Below are positions 1 to 7,975 of a stretch of DNA of 64,000 nt, one piece after another; positions within the stretch are counted from its first letter, which is position 1, and every line of letters begins with the position of its first letter. The notes beneath the pieces are model-generated. The model saw nothing but the letters and a program-made list of their open reading frames with translations, was not told the origin of the DNA and made no database searches. A program made the translations under genes and the position numbers. Source of the DNA: Alphaproteobacteria bacterium (GTDB lineage: Bacteria; Pseudomonadota; Alphaproteobacteria; UBA9655); contig JAIEMB010000002.1 in the NCBI GenBank assembly GCA_019752515.1, positions 18,247 through 82,246 on the forward strand, in the 5' to 3' direction.

Positions 1-161
1 TTGACGTCCTCCCATTTGATTATATGTTTTAGTATATCTGTTAAAGTTAAATTATTTCTTAACAATCCCTTCTTTCATTCTTAAATTCTTTTTTCTTATT
101 ATCCTTGAAATGGTCTCATGAAAGGAGGTAGTGTTCCTCACACTAGCTGAAAAGGAAATTC
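1..161. other. Intergenic region upstream of dusB; likely divergent gene off the left edge
   Basis: No gene is visible. On the minus strand, positions 8-13 read GGGAGG, a good Shine-Dalgarno sequence about 7 nt from the window edge, so a minus-strand gene probably starts just outside. On the plus strand a strong AAAGGAGG lies at 121-128 but has no well-spaced start codon: GTG at 131 is only 2 nt away. dusB uses its own weaker AAGGA at 152-156. No confident promoter hexamers were found. Confidence 0.5.
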
Positions 162-1145
162 ATGACATTTCGTATTGGGCCAGTTGAGTTGGCTGATAGA
201 GTTATATTAGCTCCCATGTCAGGTGTTACTGACATGCCTTTTCGCCAACTTGTTAAAAGGAGAGGTGCTGCTTTTGTTGTCTCTGAGATGATTGCCAGTC
301 AGGCGATGATTCGACAAACGCGTGAGTCTCTGCGTATGGCTTCGCACACTCTTGAAGAATATCCCATGGCGGTTCAGTTGGCTGGGTGTGAGCCAGACGT
401 TATGGCGGAAGCTGCAAAATTGAATAGGGATAGAGGAGCAACGATTATTGATATTAATATGGGTTGCCCTGTAAAAAAGGTTGTAAATGGTCATGCTGGT
501 TCTGCTCTTATGCGTGATGAAAGCCATGCGGCCAAGATTTTGGAAGCAACAGTTAAGGCCGTTGATATTCCCGTCACACTAAAGATGCGAACAGGATGGA
601 ATGATGAAAATCGAAATGCACCTCGCCTTGCAAAAATTGCAGAAGATTGTGGCATTCAGATGATTACAATTCACGGAAGGACACGATGCCAACTTTACAA
701 TGGAAAATCAGATTGGCCTTTTATTCGTAATGTTAAAGAAGCGATTTCTATTCCTGTCATCGGGAATGGGGATGTGGTAACAGTTGAGGATGCACAGCGT
801 CTATTAGAGAAGTCGAAAGCTGACGGTGTAATGATTGGAAGAGGAGCCTATGGGAGACCCTGGTTTCTTAATCAAGTGAGCTACTTTCTTAAAACAGGAG
901 AGAAACTTTCTGACCCTCCCTTAGAAGAGCAAAAATACCTTGTGTTGGGTCATTTTGAAGATATGCTAAGTCATTATGGAACTTACACAGGACTCTTAAT
1001 GGCTCGAAAGCATCTTGGGTGGTACAGTAAGGGTTTAACTGGTTCTGCGGAATACAGGGTTTCTATTAACCAAGCAACAGTGGTAGAGGATGTAAAAATT
1101 TTGATTGAGAATTTTTACAACAGAAATTTAGAAAGAAATATATGA
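162..1145 (+). CDS. dusB: tRNA-dihydrouridine synthase B (NifR3 family)
   Basis: Cytosolic FMN enzyme that reduces specific uridines in the tRNA D-loop to dihydrouridine. The 327-residue length is normal. The N-terminal TIM barrel shows LAPMSGVTDMPFR near residue 17 and the active-site motif NMGCPVKKV with Cys102. An FMN-phosphate motif GNGDV lies near residue 203 and the GVMIGRGAYGRPW segment follows; the C-terminal helical tRNA-binding domain begins near residue 245. ATG at 162 follows AAGGA, and an in-frame stop at 144 excludes a longer form. The gene overlaps the next by 4 nt, so they are co-translated. In alphaproteobacteria dusB (nifR3) classically heads the ntrBC-ntrYX locus, as it does here in reduced form. 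Confidence 0.97.
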   Translation: MTFRIGPVELADRVILAPMSGVTDMPFRQLVKRRGAAFVVSEMIASQAMIRQTRESLRMASHTLEEYPMAVQLAGCEPDVMAEAAKLNRDRGATIIDINMGCPVKKVVNGHAGSALMRDESHAAKILEATVKAVDIPVTLKMRTGWNDENRNAPRLAKIAEDCGIQMITIHGRTRCQLYNGKSDWPFIRNVKEAISIPVIGNGDVVTVEDAQRLLEKSKADGVMIGRGAYGRPWFLNQVSYFLKTGEKLSDPPLEEQKYLVLGHFEDMLSHYGTYTGLLMARKHLGWYSKGLTGSAEYRVSINQATVVEDVKILIENFYNRNLERNI

Positions 1146-1423
1146 ATGACTTTAATGACCAATTATACATGTTAGGACTTCAAGAGGTTATTGAACGTTA
1201 CTTAAAACACTTTTTTGATCTTCATGGAGAATTTTTACCTGCAGATGGACTTTATAATTGCTTAATTAAGGAAATGGAACGCCCTTTAATCCGAGAGGCT
1301 TTACGTCGTTTAAACGGTAATCAGGTTCAGGTTGCAAAACTTTTGGGCATTAATCGGAACACTCTGAGACGTAAAATTCAAGATTTAAATATTTCTCTTG
1401 AGACACTAAAACATGCCACTTAG
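1142..1423 (+). CDS. Stand-alone Fis-type DNA-binding protein, probable remnant of the NtrC C-terminus
   Basis: This 93-residue protein consists only of a Fis-type helix-turn-helix region. The C-terminal half reads GNQVQVAKLLGINRNTLRRK (about residues 60-79), the Fis/NtrC recognition helix pattern. The preceding segment, FDLHGEFLPADGLYNCLIKE, resembles the linker before the Fis domain in alphaproteobacterial NtrC. Its place between dusB and ntrY is where ntrB and ntrC normally stand, so I infer that ntrB and the receiver and AAA+ parts of ntrC were lost while the DNA-binding tail was kept as a gene. It overlaps dusB (ATGA) and ntrY, so it is still translated within the operon. An independently acquired Fis is the alternative. 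Confidence 0.85.
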   Translation: MNDFNDQLYMLGLQEVIERYLKHFFDLHGEFLPADGLYNCLIKEMERPLIREALRRLNGNQVQVAKLLGINRNTLRRKIQDLNISLETLKHAT

Positions 1424-3602
1424 AGAAGCCTATGAAAATGCTATAGATTGGGCAACGCGTCGTCACGTTGGACGAAAGCTTCTTATGCTTCTTGTAATCG
1501 GTTCCATTCTTTCTGTTATTTTTACCTATGTAATGCTGACGCAAGCTCCTCCTTTTATAAAAAGCAAGAAACTTCTGGTCTTTCTTTTAAGTCTTGATTT
1601 CGCCTTTTTATTAACCCTTGCGGCTGTTGTGGCTAAGCATATTGCAGCCTTATGGGCTGAACGAAAAAGTGACCAAGCAGGATCAAAATTGCATGGTCGG
1701 ATCGTCACTATTTTTAGTCTCTTAGCCATTGCCCCTACGATTTTAGTCGCGGGGTTTTCAGCATTTTTTTTTAATGTTGTTATTCAAAGTTGGTTCAATC
1801 AACGAGTTGAAACAGCCATTGGCGAATCGATTGAAGTGGCAAAAGCCTATCGGGGTGAACATGAAAAAGTAATTAGCGCGAATGCTCAAGCTATGGCTGC
1901 AGAACTTGTTCCTATGATGCCGTATTTAACTCCAGAATCAGAAGGATTAAATCAAAGGCTTTCCGATCAAACAGAATTGCGCGCGTTGGATGAGGCGATT
2001 GTTTTTAATGATAAAAAAGATGTAATTGGTCGCTCACGCTTTTCATACGCATTAGACTTTGAAAAAATTTCTGGGGGAGATCTAGAACATGCTAAATCAG
2101 CGCCGGTGATTTACACGAACGAAGAAAAAGATCGGGTTCGTGCACTTGTTGCTATTAATCCTTTGACAAACACTTATTTGTTGGTGGGACGGAGGGTTTC
2201 TCCCACTGTTCTTAGTCGTATTCAAAATGCAGAAAATGCTTTTAAGGAATATACACGTCTGGAATCCCAAGGATCAAGTATTGCTCTTAAATTTGCGGCG
2301 ATCTTTGTTGGTATTGCTATTTTACTACTGCTTGCAGCTGTTCTGGGAGGGCTCCTTTTTGCAAACAAGTTGGCGCGTCCTATCCGTCATCTTATTCAAG
2401 CTTCTGATGAAGTATGTAAAGGAAACCTCTCCGTAAGAATTCCCGAAGAAGAGGAAACGGAAGAGTTTTTCTCTCTAACCTCTGCTTTTAATCGAATGAC
2501 AGCCCAGCTGGAGTTTCAGCGGGATGAATTACTTGTTGCCTATGAACAGCTTGATGAAAGGCGACGCTTTACGGAGGCTGTTTTAGCAGGGGTATCAGCC
2601 GGTGTTATTGGTTTGGACTCTGAAAAGAATATTCATCTCCCTAACGAATCAGCAAGCAGATTGCTTCACTTTGATTTAAAACAAAAAATAGGTCAAAAAC
2701 TGACGGATGTTATTCCTGAAATGGGAACTCTACTTAATGAACTTCAAGAACAGAATATGGATTTCATTGAAAGGCAAGTCACGATTAATCGAAATGCACA
2801 TGGGTATACCCTTTTGATTCGTGTTTCCCTTGATATAAGGCACAAAAAGCTTACAGGTTATGTTGTTACCTTTGATGATATTACGCAATTACAATCTGCC
2901 CAACGAAAAGCAGCTTGGGCTGATGTTGCACGGCGAATTGCTCATGAAATAAAAAATCCATTGACGCCAATCCAACTTTCAGCGGAACGTTTAAAAAGAC
3001 GTTATTCAGAACAGATTTCTCATGACAAGGATACATTTCAAAGTTGTGTGGATACAATTATTCGTCAGGTAGGTAATATTGGACAATTGGTAGGAGAGTT
3101 TTCTTCTTTCGCACGTATGCCAGCTCCTGATATTAAGCCTGAAGATTTTGTGAAAATATGTAAAGAAGAGATCTTTCTACAAAAGCAGGCTCACCCTAAC
3201 ATTGATTTTAAGTTGAATACATCCTTGGAGACTTTTCTTTTCCCCTGTGATAGAGGACAAATGGGTCAGGTTCTTACAAATCTTGTCCAAAATGCTATTG
3301 AAGCCATCAGCATAAAGAAAGGTTTTCATGGCGAAATTGAAGTCAGTTTGAAAGAAACGGAGTCAAAAATAATTTTAGATGTGGCAGATAATGGTATTGG
3401 CCTTCCGTCTCAAGGGCGAGAGCAGTTGACAGAACCTTATGTTACCTATCGTGAAAAAGGAACAGGTCTAGGGCTTGCGATTGTAAAGAAAATCGTAGAA
3501 GATCATGGAGGAATTTTAAGCTTTCATGACCATCAAAATGGAGGAGCTATTGTGCGAATTACCTTTACCCGTGTGAATTTAATCCAAAAAACTGTTAATT
3601 AG
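1413..3602 (+). CDS. ntrY: Nitrogen-regulation sensor histidine kinase NtrY
   Basis: Inner-membrane sensor kinase that phosphorylates NtrX. The 729-residue protein has hydrophobic segments near residues 24-45, 52-75 and 95-120, a periplasmic loop, and another membrane segment near 292-318. A HAMP linker and a PAS domain (about 385-490) follow. The HisKA motif ARRIAHEIKNPLTP places the phospho-accepting His at residue 511. The ATPase domain shows the N box NLVQNAIEA, the G1 box DNGIGLP and the G2 box GTGLGLAIV, so it looks catalytically intact. It starts inside the Fis-like gene (11-nt overlap) and ends 12 nt before ntrX. NtrY/NtrX systems act in nitrogen, redox and envelope control; which applies here cannot be read from the sequence. 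Confidence 0.96.
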   Translation: MPLREAYENAIDWATRRHVGRKLLMLLVIGSILSVIFTYVMLTQAPPFIKSKKLLVFLLSLDFAFLLTLAAVVAKHIAALWAERKSDQAGSKLHGRIVTIFSLLAIAPTILVAGFSAFFFNVVIQSWFNQRVETAIGESIEVAKAYRGEHEKVISANAQAMAAELVPMMPYLTPESEGLNQRLSDQTELRALDEAIVFNDKKDVIGRSRFSYALDFEKISGGDLEHAKSAPVIYTNEEKDRVRALVAINPLTNTYLLVGRRVSPTVLSRIQNAENAFKEYTRLESQGSSIALKFAAIFVGIAILLLLAAVLGGLLFANKLARPIRHLIQASDEVCKGNLSVRIPEEEETEEFFSLTSAFNRMTAQLEFQRDELLVAYEQLDERRRFTEAVLAGVSAGVIGLDSEKNIHLPNESASRLLHFDLKQKIGQKLTDVIPEMGTLLNELQEQNMDFIERQVTINRNAHGYTLLIRVSLDIRHKKLTGYVVTFDDITQLQSAQRKAAWADVARRIAHEIKNPLTPIQLSAERLKRRYSEQISHDKDTFQSCVDTIIRQVGNIGQLVGEFSSFARMPAPDIKPEDFVKICKEEIFLQKQAHPNIDFKLNTSLETFLFPCDRGQMGQVLTNLVQNAIEAISIKKGFHGEIEVSLKETESKIILDVADNGIGLPSQGREQLTEPYVTYREKGTGLGLAIVKKIVEDHGGILSFHDHQNGGAIVRITFTRVNLIQKTVN

Positions 3603-3614
3603 AGGAACGAAAGA

Positions 3615-4994
3615 ATGGGTCAAGATATTTTAATTGTGGATGACGAACCTGATATTAGGGACCTTGTGTCTGGGATTCTTTCAGACGAAGGATACACAGC
3701 TCGTGTTGCAGCAACAGGTGAAGATGCGCTTAAGGAAATTTCAATTCGTCAGCCCAAGCTTTTGATATTGGATGTCTGGCTAGGAGATCCAAAATACGAT
3801 GGTCTGAAAATTCTTGAGCTTATCAAACAAACAAATCCCGAGCTTCCTATTGTTATGATTAGTGGTCATGGCACAGTTGAAACAGCCGTAAATGCCATTA
3901 AATTAGGAGCTTATGATTTTATAGAAAAGCCCTTTAAAACGGATCGTCTTTTGCTGATTGTGTCTCGTGCTCTAGAAGCTGCAAACTTACGAAGAGAAAA
4001 CCGCCATTTGAAAGAAGAAATCATACCTTTCCAAATGATTGGCAATTCCCCAGCTATGCAGACTGTTCGTAAGACAATTGAGAAAGTAGCCATCGCAAAT
4101 AGTCGTATTCTAATGGTGGGCCCGGCCGGTGTGGGCAAAGAGCTTGCTGCTCGCGAAATTCATAATAAATCTAAGCGTTCTACTGGCCCTTTTTTTGTTC
4201 TTCATTGTAAAACAGGGTCAGAAGATTCGATTGAAAGTCAGTTGTTTGGATCAGAGACCATAGCAAACTTTCCTCGGAAACTTGGTATCTTGGAACAAGC
4301 TCATGGAGGAACTCTTTTCTTTGATGAGGTTACAGAGCTGCCTCTCGATCTTCAAGCTAAGTTGGTTCGCTTTCTTCATGAGCAAACGTTTAAACGTGTA
4401 GGAGGAACTCAAAAAGTAGCTGTTGATGTGCGTATTTTGGCTGCAACTAAATATAACTTAAGAGCCGCCATTGAAACTGGGGTCTTTCGAGAAGATCTTT
4501 ATTATCGTCTAAATGTGGTGGGACTTCATTTGCCACCTCTCAAAGAGCGACTTGAGGACCTTCCTGAAATAGTTTCTTATTTTGCAGAGCGCATTTCTCG
4601 GCAGGCTGGCGTTCCTAAACGTCAGTTTTCAGAGAAGACACTTGCATTAATGAAAACCTATGATTGGCCCGGTAATGTGCATGAATTGCGTAATGTGGTC
4701 GAAAGAGCCCTAATTATGGCCCCAGCGGCGAATGATGCAATGGTTTCTCCTGAAGAGCTCTCTCCAGAAGTAAGAGGAGAGGAGCTTTCTACTGTAACCT
4801 CACAGAATACACCCGATTTTCTCTCGATGCCTTTGCGAGAAGCACGGGAATATTTTGAAAGAGAATACCTTCTGGCCCAAGTCCAGAAATTTGCAGGGAA
4901 CATTTCTCGAACAGCAAGTTTTATTGGAATGGAGCGTTCTGCTCTTCATCGTAAGTTACGACAGCTCCAAGTAGAGAGGAAAAGAGGGGCTTAG
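3615..4994 (+). CDS. ntrX: Response regulator NtrX (receiver, AAA+, Fis-type HTH)
   Basis: The 459-residue partner of NtrY. The N-terminal receiver has IVDDEPDIRD, the phospho-acceptor in LLILDVWLGDP, and the conserved Lys in FIEKPF. The AAA+ domain carries a variant Walker A, GPAGVGKE, and Walker B GGTLFFDEV. The GAFTGA loop needed to contact sigma-54 is absent: the segment reads GSETIANFPRKLGILEQ. That is usual for alphaproteobacterial NtrX, which can act with sigma-70 promoters. The C-terminus has a Fis-type HTH (AGNISRTASFIGMERSALHRK). The RBS is AGAGGAACGA before ATG 3615. It is the last gene of the dusB operon; the trkA-hfq genes that often follow are not here. Confidence 0.96.
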   Translation: MGQDILIVDDEPDIRDLVSGILSDEGYTARVAATGEDALKEISIRQPKLLILDVWLGDPKYDGLKILELIKQTNPELPIVMISGHGTVETAVNAIKLGAYDFIEKPFKTDRLLLIVSRALEAANLRRENRHLKEEIIPFQMIGNSPAMQTVRKTIEKVAIANSRILMVGPAGVGKELAAREIHNKSKRSTGPFFVLHCKTGSEDSIESQLFGSETIANFPRKLGILEQAHGGTLFFDEVTELPLDLQAKLVRFLHEQTFKRVGGTQKVAVDVRILAATKYNLRAAIETGVFREDLYYRLNVVGLHLPPLKERLEDLPEIVSYFAERISRQAGVPKRQFSEKTLALMKTYDWPGNVHELRNVVERALIMAPAANDAMVSPEELSPEVRGEELSTVTSQNTPDFLSMPLREAREYFEREYLLAQVQKFAGNISRTASFIGMERSALHRKLRQLQVERKRGA

Positions 4995-5199
4995 CGGTTC
5001 TAGGTCCTCTTTTCAATTTCGTTTGTAGCTGAAATAGGTTTGTTTTTCAGTTTCCTCAGGGTGTTTTTCTGATGGTGAGGGTAGGGTGATTCATTGAAAA
5101 AATAGAAATTTCTGATTACTTTCTTTCGAAGGGATGACAATAAAAATGGTCGCACGAAGTAGGCATTTTCAATTTTGATCAACTTAGATTTTATTTTTA

Positions 5200-5228
5200 T
5201 TGACTTAATATATCTTTAAGATCAAAAT
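5200..5228 (+). promoter_or_regulatory. Putative promoter for the metal ABC importer
   Basis: TTGACT at 5200-5205 is followed, after 17 nt, by CAAAAT at 5223-5228. The -35 box is good and the -10 box is weak. The -10 box abuts the 27-bp palindrome that begins at 5228, so a bound repressor would cover the start site. No other gene lies between ntrX and this site; 4995-5199 holds nothing recognisable. Confidence 0.4.
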
Positions 5229-5254
5229 GCAATTAAGAATGATTCTTAATTGCA
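5228..5254. promoter_or_regulatory. Perfect 27-bp palindrome, candidate Fur/Zur/Mur-family operator
   Basis: Two exact 13-bp arms, TGCAATTAAGAAT and ATTCTTAATTGCA, flank a single central G (5241). The core TAAGAAT-G-ATTCTTA has the 7-1-7 layout typical of Fur-family boxes. It lies at the promoter of a Zn/Mn-type ABC importer, which fits metal-dependent repression. There is no T-run after it, so it is unlikely to be a terminator. Which family member binds (Fur, Zur or Mur) cannot be decided from this one site. Confidence 0.6.
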
Positions 5255-5268
5255 GCAGTGGTGTGGAA

Positions 5269-5373
5269 ATGCTTAAATATAAAAATCCCCTTCTTCAAGG
5301 TGTATTGTATCGCCTCGTTTTCTCGTTGTCACTTTTGATGGGGTTGTGGACGGGTGTGTTTTGGGCTTTATGA
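5269..5373 (+). CDS. Possible 34-residue single-span membrane peptide
   Basis: ATG at 5269 opens a 34-codon frame ending at TGA 5371-5373, 3 nt before the ATPase gene. The product begins MLKYKNPLLQGVLYRLVFSL and continues as one hydrophobic stretch ending MGLWTGVFWAL: a basic N-terminus plus one membrane span. The upstream GTGGA is only a weak ribosome site. Its position between the palindrome and the ATPase suggests it is co-expressed with, and translationally coupled to, the importer. I do not recognise the family; it may simply be a coupling leader. Confidence 0.4.
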   Translation: MLKYKNPLLQGVLYRLVFSLSLLMGLWTGVFWAL

Positions 5374-5376
5374 TTC

Positions 5377-6174
5377 ATGGAACACCGCCCCTCTTTTTGG
5401 ACTCGTTTCAAAAAAACCCATTCTTCTATTCAGTATATAGAAGGGGGTGTTGTTTCTATAAACCTTCAAAATGTTTCTGTTAAGTATCCAAGTAACTCTA
5501 TTCTTTCAGATTTTTCCTGTTATTTTGAAGCTCCAGCATTGTGGGCTATTGCTGGGCCCAACGGAGCTGGAAAAAGTACCCTTTTAAGGGCTCTCTTGGG
5601 ACTTCAAAAATGTAACTCGGGAAAGATAACATTTCAAGGATTATGCCCTTGTGATGTGGCATATTTAGCTCAACAAAACCAATTAGACCGTCGATTTCCA
5701 CTGACAGTTGGAGATACAATCGCTATGGGCCTCTTTCGAGAAGTTGGCCTTTTTCGAAAATATACAAAAGGTCAAAGAGAAAAAATGCAGAGAGCTCTTG
5801 AGCGAGTGGGGCTTTCGAATTTTGCTAAAGTTCCTCTTCAAGCACTTTCGGGAGGCCAATTTCAGCGTGTTCTTTTTGCCCGACTCATTCTCCAAGATGC
5901 TCCTGTAATTTTCCTGGATGAACCGTTCGCGGGCGTAGATGGTAGAACTATTGAAGACCTTATGGGTCTTTTGCAATCGTGGGTGAAAGAAGGGCGACTT
6001 GTACTTGCTGTTCTTCATGATTTGGATTTGGTTCAGGATTATTTTCATAAAACCCTTCTTCTTGCTCGTCATTTTTATAGGTGGGGAAATACGATTGATG
6101 TTTTGACAAAAGAAAATATGAGAGCGGCTATGGCCGCTTCTCGTCAGTGGGAAGGAGAGATAGAGAGAATATGA
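5377..6174 (+). CDS. Metal (Zn/Mn) ABC transporter, ATP-binding protein
   Basis: Cytoplasmic ATPase of a cluster-9 metal importer (ZnuC/MntB/AztA type). Walker A is GPNGAGKST near residue 59, the Q-loop falls around VAYLAQQNQ, the signature is LSGGQFQRV, Walker B is VIFLDEPF, and the switch His is in AVLHDLD. The first 25 or so residues, before INLQNVSVKYP, look unlike the family, and no Shine-Dalgarno precedes ATG 5377. Translation may depend on the small frame ending 3 nt upstream, or a non-ATG start may lie further in. It overlaps the permease gene by 4 nt. With the permease and binding protein it forms a complete three-gene importer. Confidence 0.93.
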   Translation: MEHRPSFWTRFKKTHSSIQYIEGGVVSINLQNVSVKYPSNSILSDFSCYFEAPALWAIAGPNGAGKSTLLRALLGLQKCNSGKITFQGLCPCDVAYLAQQNQLDRRFPLTVGDTIAMGLFREVGLFRKYTKGQREKMQRALERVGLSNFAKVPLQALSGGQFQRVLFARLILQDAPVIFLDEPFAGVDGRTIEDLMGLLQSWVKEGRLVLAVLHDLDLVQDYFHKTLLLARHFYRWGNTIDVLTKENMRAAMAASRQWEGEIERI

Positions 6175-7022
6175 TCGATTTTTTAATTTCTCCTTTTATG
6201 GATTATGTTTTCTTAAGACGCGCACTCATGGCCTGTATAGCTTTGTCCTTAGGTTGTGGACCTGTTGGTGTTTTATTGGTGCTAAGGAGGATGAGTTTGA
6301 TGGGCGATGCTTTAGCACACGCTATCCTCCCAGGAGCTGCCATAGGTTTTTTAGTAGGAGGACTCTCTTTACCTGCAATGGGATGCGGGGGGTTCTTTGT
6401 TGGCTTTCTTGTTGCTATATTGGCAGGTGCGATTTCTCGATTTACGATTCTCAATGAGGATGCCAGCTTTGCTGGGTTTTATCTCATTTCATTAGCTCTT
6501 GGCGTATTAATTGTTTCGACTCAAGGAAGTCAGGTTGATTTGATGCATATTCTGTTTGGTACCGTGCTGGCCGTAGATAAAATCTCTTTAATAATGGTGA
6601 CATCTATAACAACGCTGACGCTTGTTGTTTTAGCTCTGATCTATCGTCCTCTTTTAATTGAGTGTTTTGACCCTGGTTTTTTGCGCGTGATTGGGGGGCG
6701 GGGAGGAATCTATCATTTTGTTTTTCTTATACTTGTCACCCTCAATCTTGTAGCAGCTTTTCAAGCTTTAGGAACTTTAATGGCTTTGGGTATGATGATG
6801 CTTCCTGCCGTATCTGCACGTCTATGGGCGCGTCATGTGTGGTCTCTGTTTTTGCTTTCAATATTCTTTTCCATTCTTTCAGGATATTTTGGTCTGCTTT
6901 TCTCTTATCACCTTGAATGGCCTTCGGGACCTGCAATTATCTTAATTGCTGGTCTTATTTATGGGGTTTCTCTTATAGTTGCGCCTTTTGGAGCTTTTAA
7001 ACAACAGCAAGGATCAGCGTAA
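6171..7022 (+). CDS. Metal ABC transporter permease (ZnuB/MntB/AztB type)
   Basis: Integral membrane subunit with 8 or so hydrophobic segments. The family pattern RRMSLMGDALAHAILPGAA lies near residue 38 and the EAA-like coupling loop follows GTLMALGMMMLPAVSARLWA near residue 205. ATG 6171 overlaps the ATPase stop as ATGA and has AGAGAGA just upstream; an earlier GTG at 6147 would sit inside the ATPase gene without a spaced RBS. It ends in a TAATG overlap with the binding-protein gene. Substrate is not evident from the permease alone. Confidence 0.93.
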   Translation: MIDFLISPFMDYVFLRRALMACIALSLGCGPVGVLLVLRRMSLMGDALAHAILPGAAIGFLVGGLSLPAMGCGGFFVGFLVAILAGAISRFTILNEDASFAGFYLISLALGVLIVSTQGSQVDLMHILFGTVLAVDKISLIMVTSITTLTLVVLALIYRPLLIECFDPGFLRVIGGRGGIYHFVFLILVTLNLVAAFQALGTLMALGMMMLPAVSARLWARHVWSLFLLSIFFSILSGYFGLLFSYHLEWPSGPAIILIAGLIYGVSLIVAPFGAFKQQQGSA

Positions 7023-7888
7023 TGCGTATTTTTCTTTATCTTCTCATGCTCTCAACACCGGGGCTTGCAAAACCGCATGTTATTGCAACTTTCAGTATAT
7101 TAGGAGATATGGTCCATGAGATTGGACAAGATAAAATAGAAGTTAAAAATCTCGTGGGCCCGAATCAGGATTCCCATGTCTTTGAACCTCGACCTCAAGA
7201 TGCAAAAGAGCTTGGTGGGGCTGACATGATTGTGGTTAATGGCCTAGGCTTTGAAGGATGGTTGGATCGGTTAATCGAGGCCTCAGGATTTCGTGGGAAG
7301 ACCGTTGTTGTAACGCAAGGGATTATTCCCTTAACTCGTACACTTCATAATAAGGAGGTGACAGATCCTCATGCATGGCACAGTCTTAAGAATGCTCAAA
7401 TTTATATTGATAATATTGTTAAAGGGTTATCAGAACTTGTCCCAGAAGAGGCTTCTTTTTTTAAATCTAAGGGAGAAGCCTATAAAAGATCTTTGCAAGC
7501 TCTGGAAGATGAAACAAAACAAAAATTGAAAGCAATCCCTTTAGAAAAGCGAAAGGTAATTACAAATCATGATGCTTTTCGTTACCTCGGGCGCGATTTT
7601 GGAATTACATTTTTTTCTCCTTTGGGAATAAGTACGGATTCAGAGCCTTCAGCAAAATCCATAGCTCTCCTTATTCATAAAATTAAATCGGAAAAGGTTC
7701 ATGCTATCTTTGTTGAGAACATTTCAAACCCCCGATTATTGGAACAAATTTCAACTGAAACAGGCGTACGTATTGGAGGAATTCTATATTCTGATGCTCT
7801 CTCCCCTCCTGGAACACAGGCAGATACTTATTTAAAGATGATGTCTTTTAATCTTTTGTCTCTTACAAAGCAAATACAAGGGAATTAG
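7022..7888 (+). CDS. Metal ABC transporter substrate-binding protein (ZnuA/AztC type)
   Basis: Periplasmic 288-residue cluster-9 binding protein with a signal peptide (MRIFLYLLMLSTPGLA). Likely metal ligands are the His in DSHVFEP, the His in DPHAWHS, the His in TNHDAF and the Asp in LYSDALS. The long His-rich loop typical of many ZnuA proteins is missing. The TNHDAFRYLGRDFGI and SPLGISTDSEPSA stretches resemble AztC and SitA/MntC-like proteins, so both Zn and Mn remain possible. It is the last gene of the importer operon, and its start overlaps the permease stop. Confidence 0.92.
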   Translation: MRIFLYLLMLSTPGLAKPHVIATFSILGDMVHEIGQDKIEVKNLVGPNQDSHVFEPRPQDAKELGGADMIVVNGLGFEGWLDRLIEASGFRGKTVVVTQGIIPLTRTLHNKEVTDPHAWHSLKNAQIYIDNIVKGLSELVPEEASFFKSKGEAYKRSLQALEDETKQKLKAIPLEKRKVITNHDAFRYLGRDFGITFFSPLGISTDSEPSAKSIALLIHKIKSEKVHAIFVENISNPRLLEQISTETGVRIGGILYSDALSPPGTQADTYLKMMSFNLLSLTKQIQGN

Positions 7889-7975
7889 GTATATTTTAAA
7901 TTTCCTTAAAAAAATAACTTGAATTCTGTAAAAAGGATCTTAGATGTAGTTTACCTATTGTTTTTTGGAGCTGTC

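Noticed and set aside
118..187. Short upstream frames near the AAAGGAGG at 121-128 (ATG 118, 10 codons; GTG 131, 18 codons) as a dusB leader peptide.
   Set aside because: ATG 118 precedes rather than follows the ribosome site, and GTG 131 is only 2 nt from it. Neither is a convincing start.
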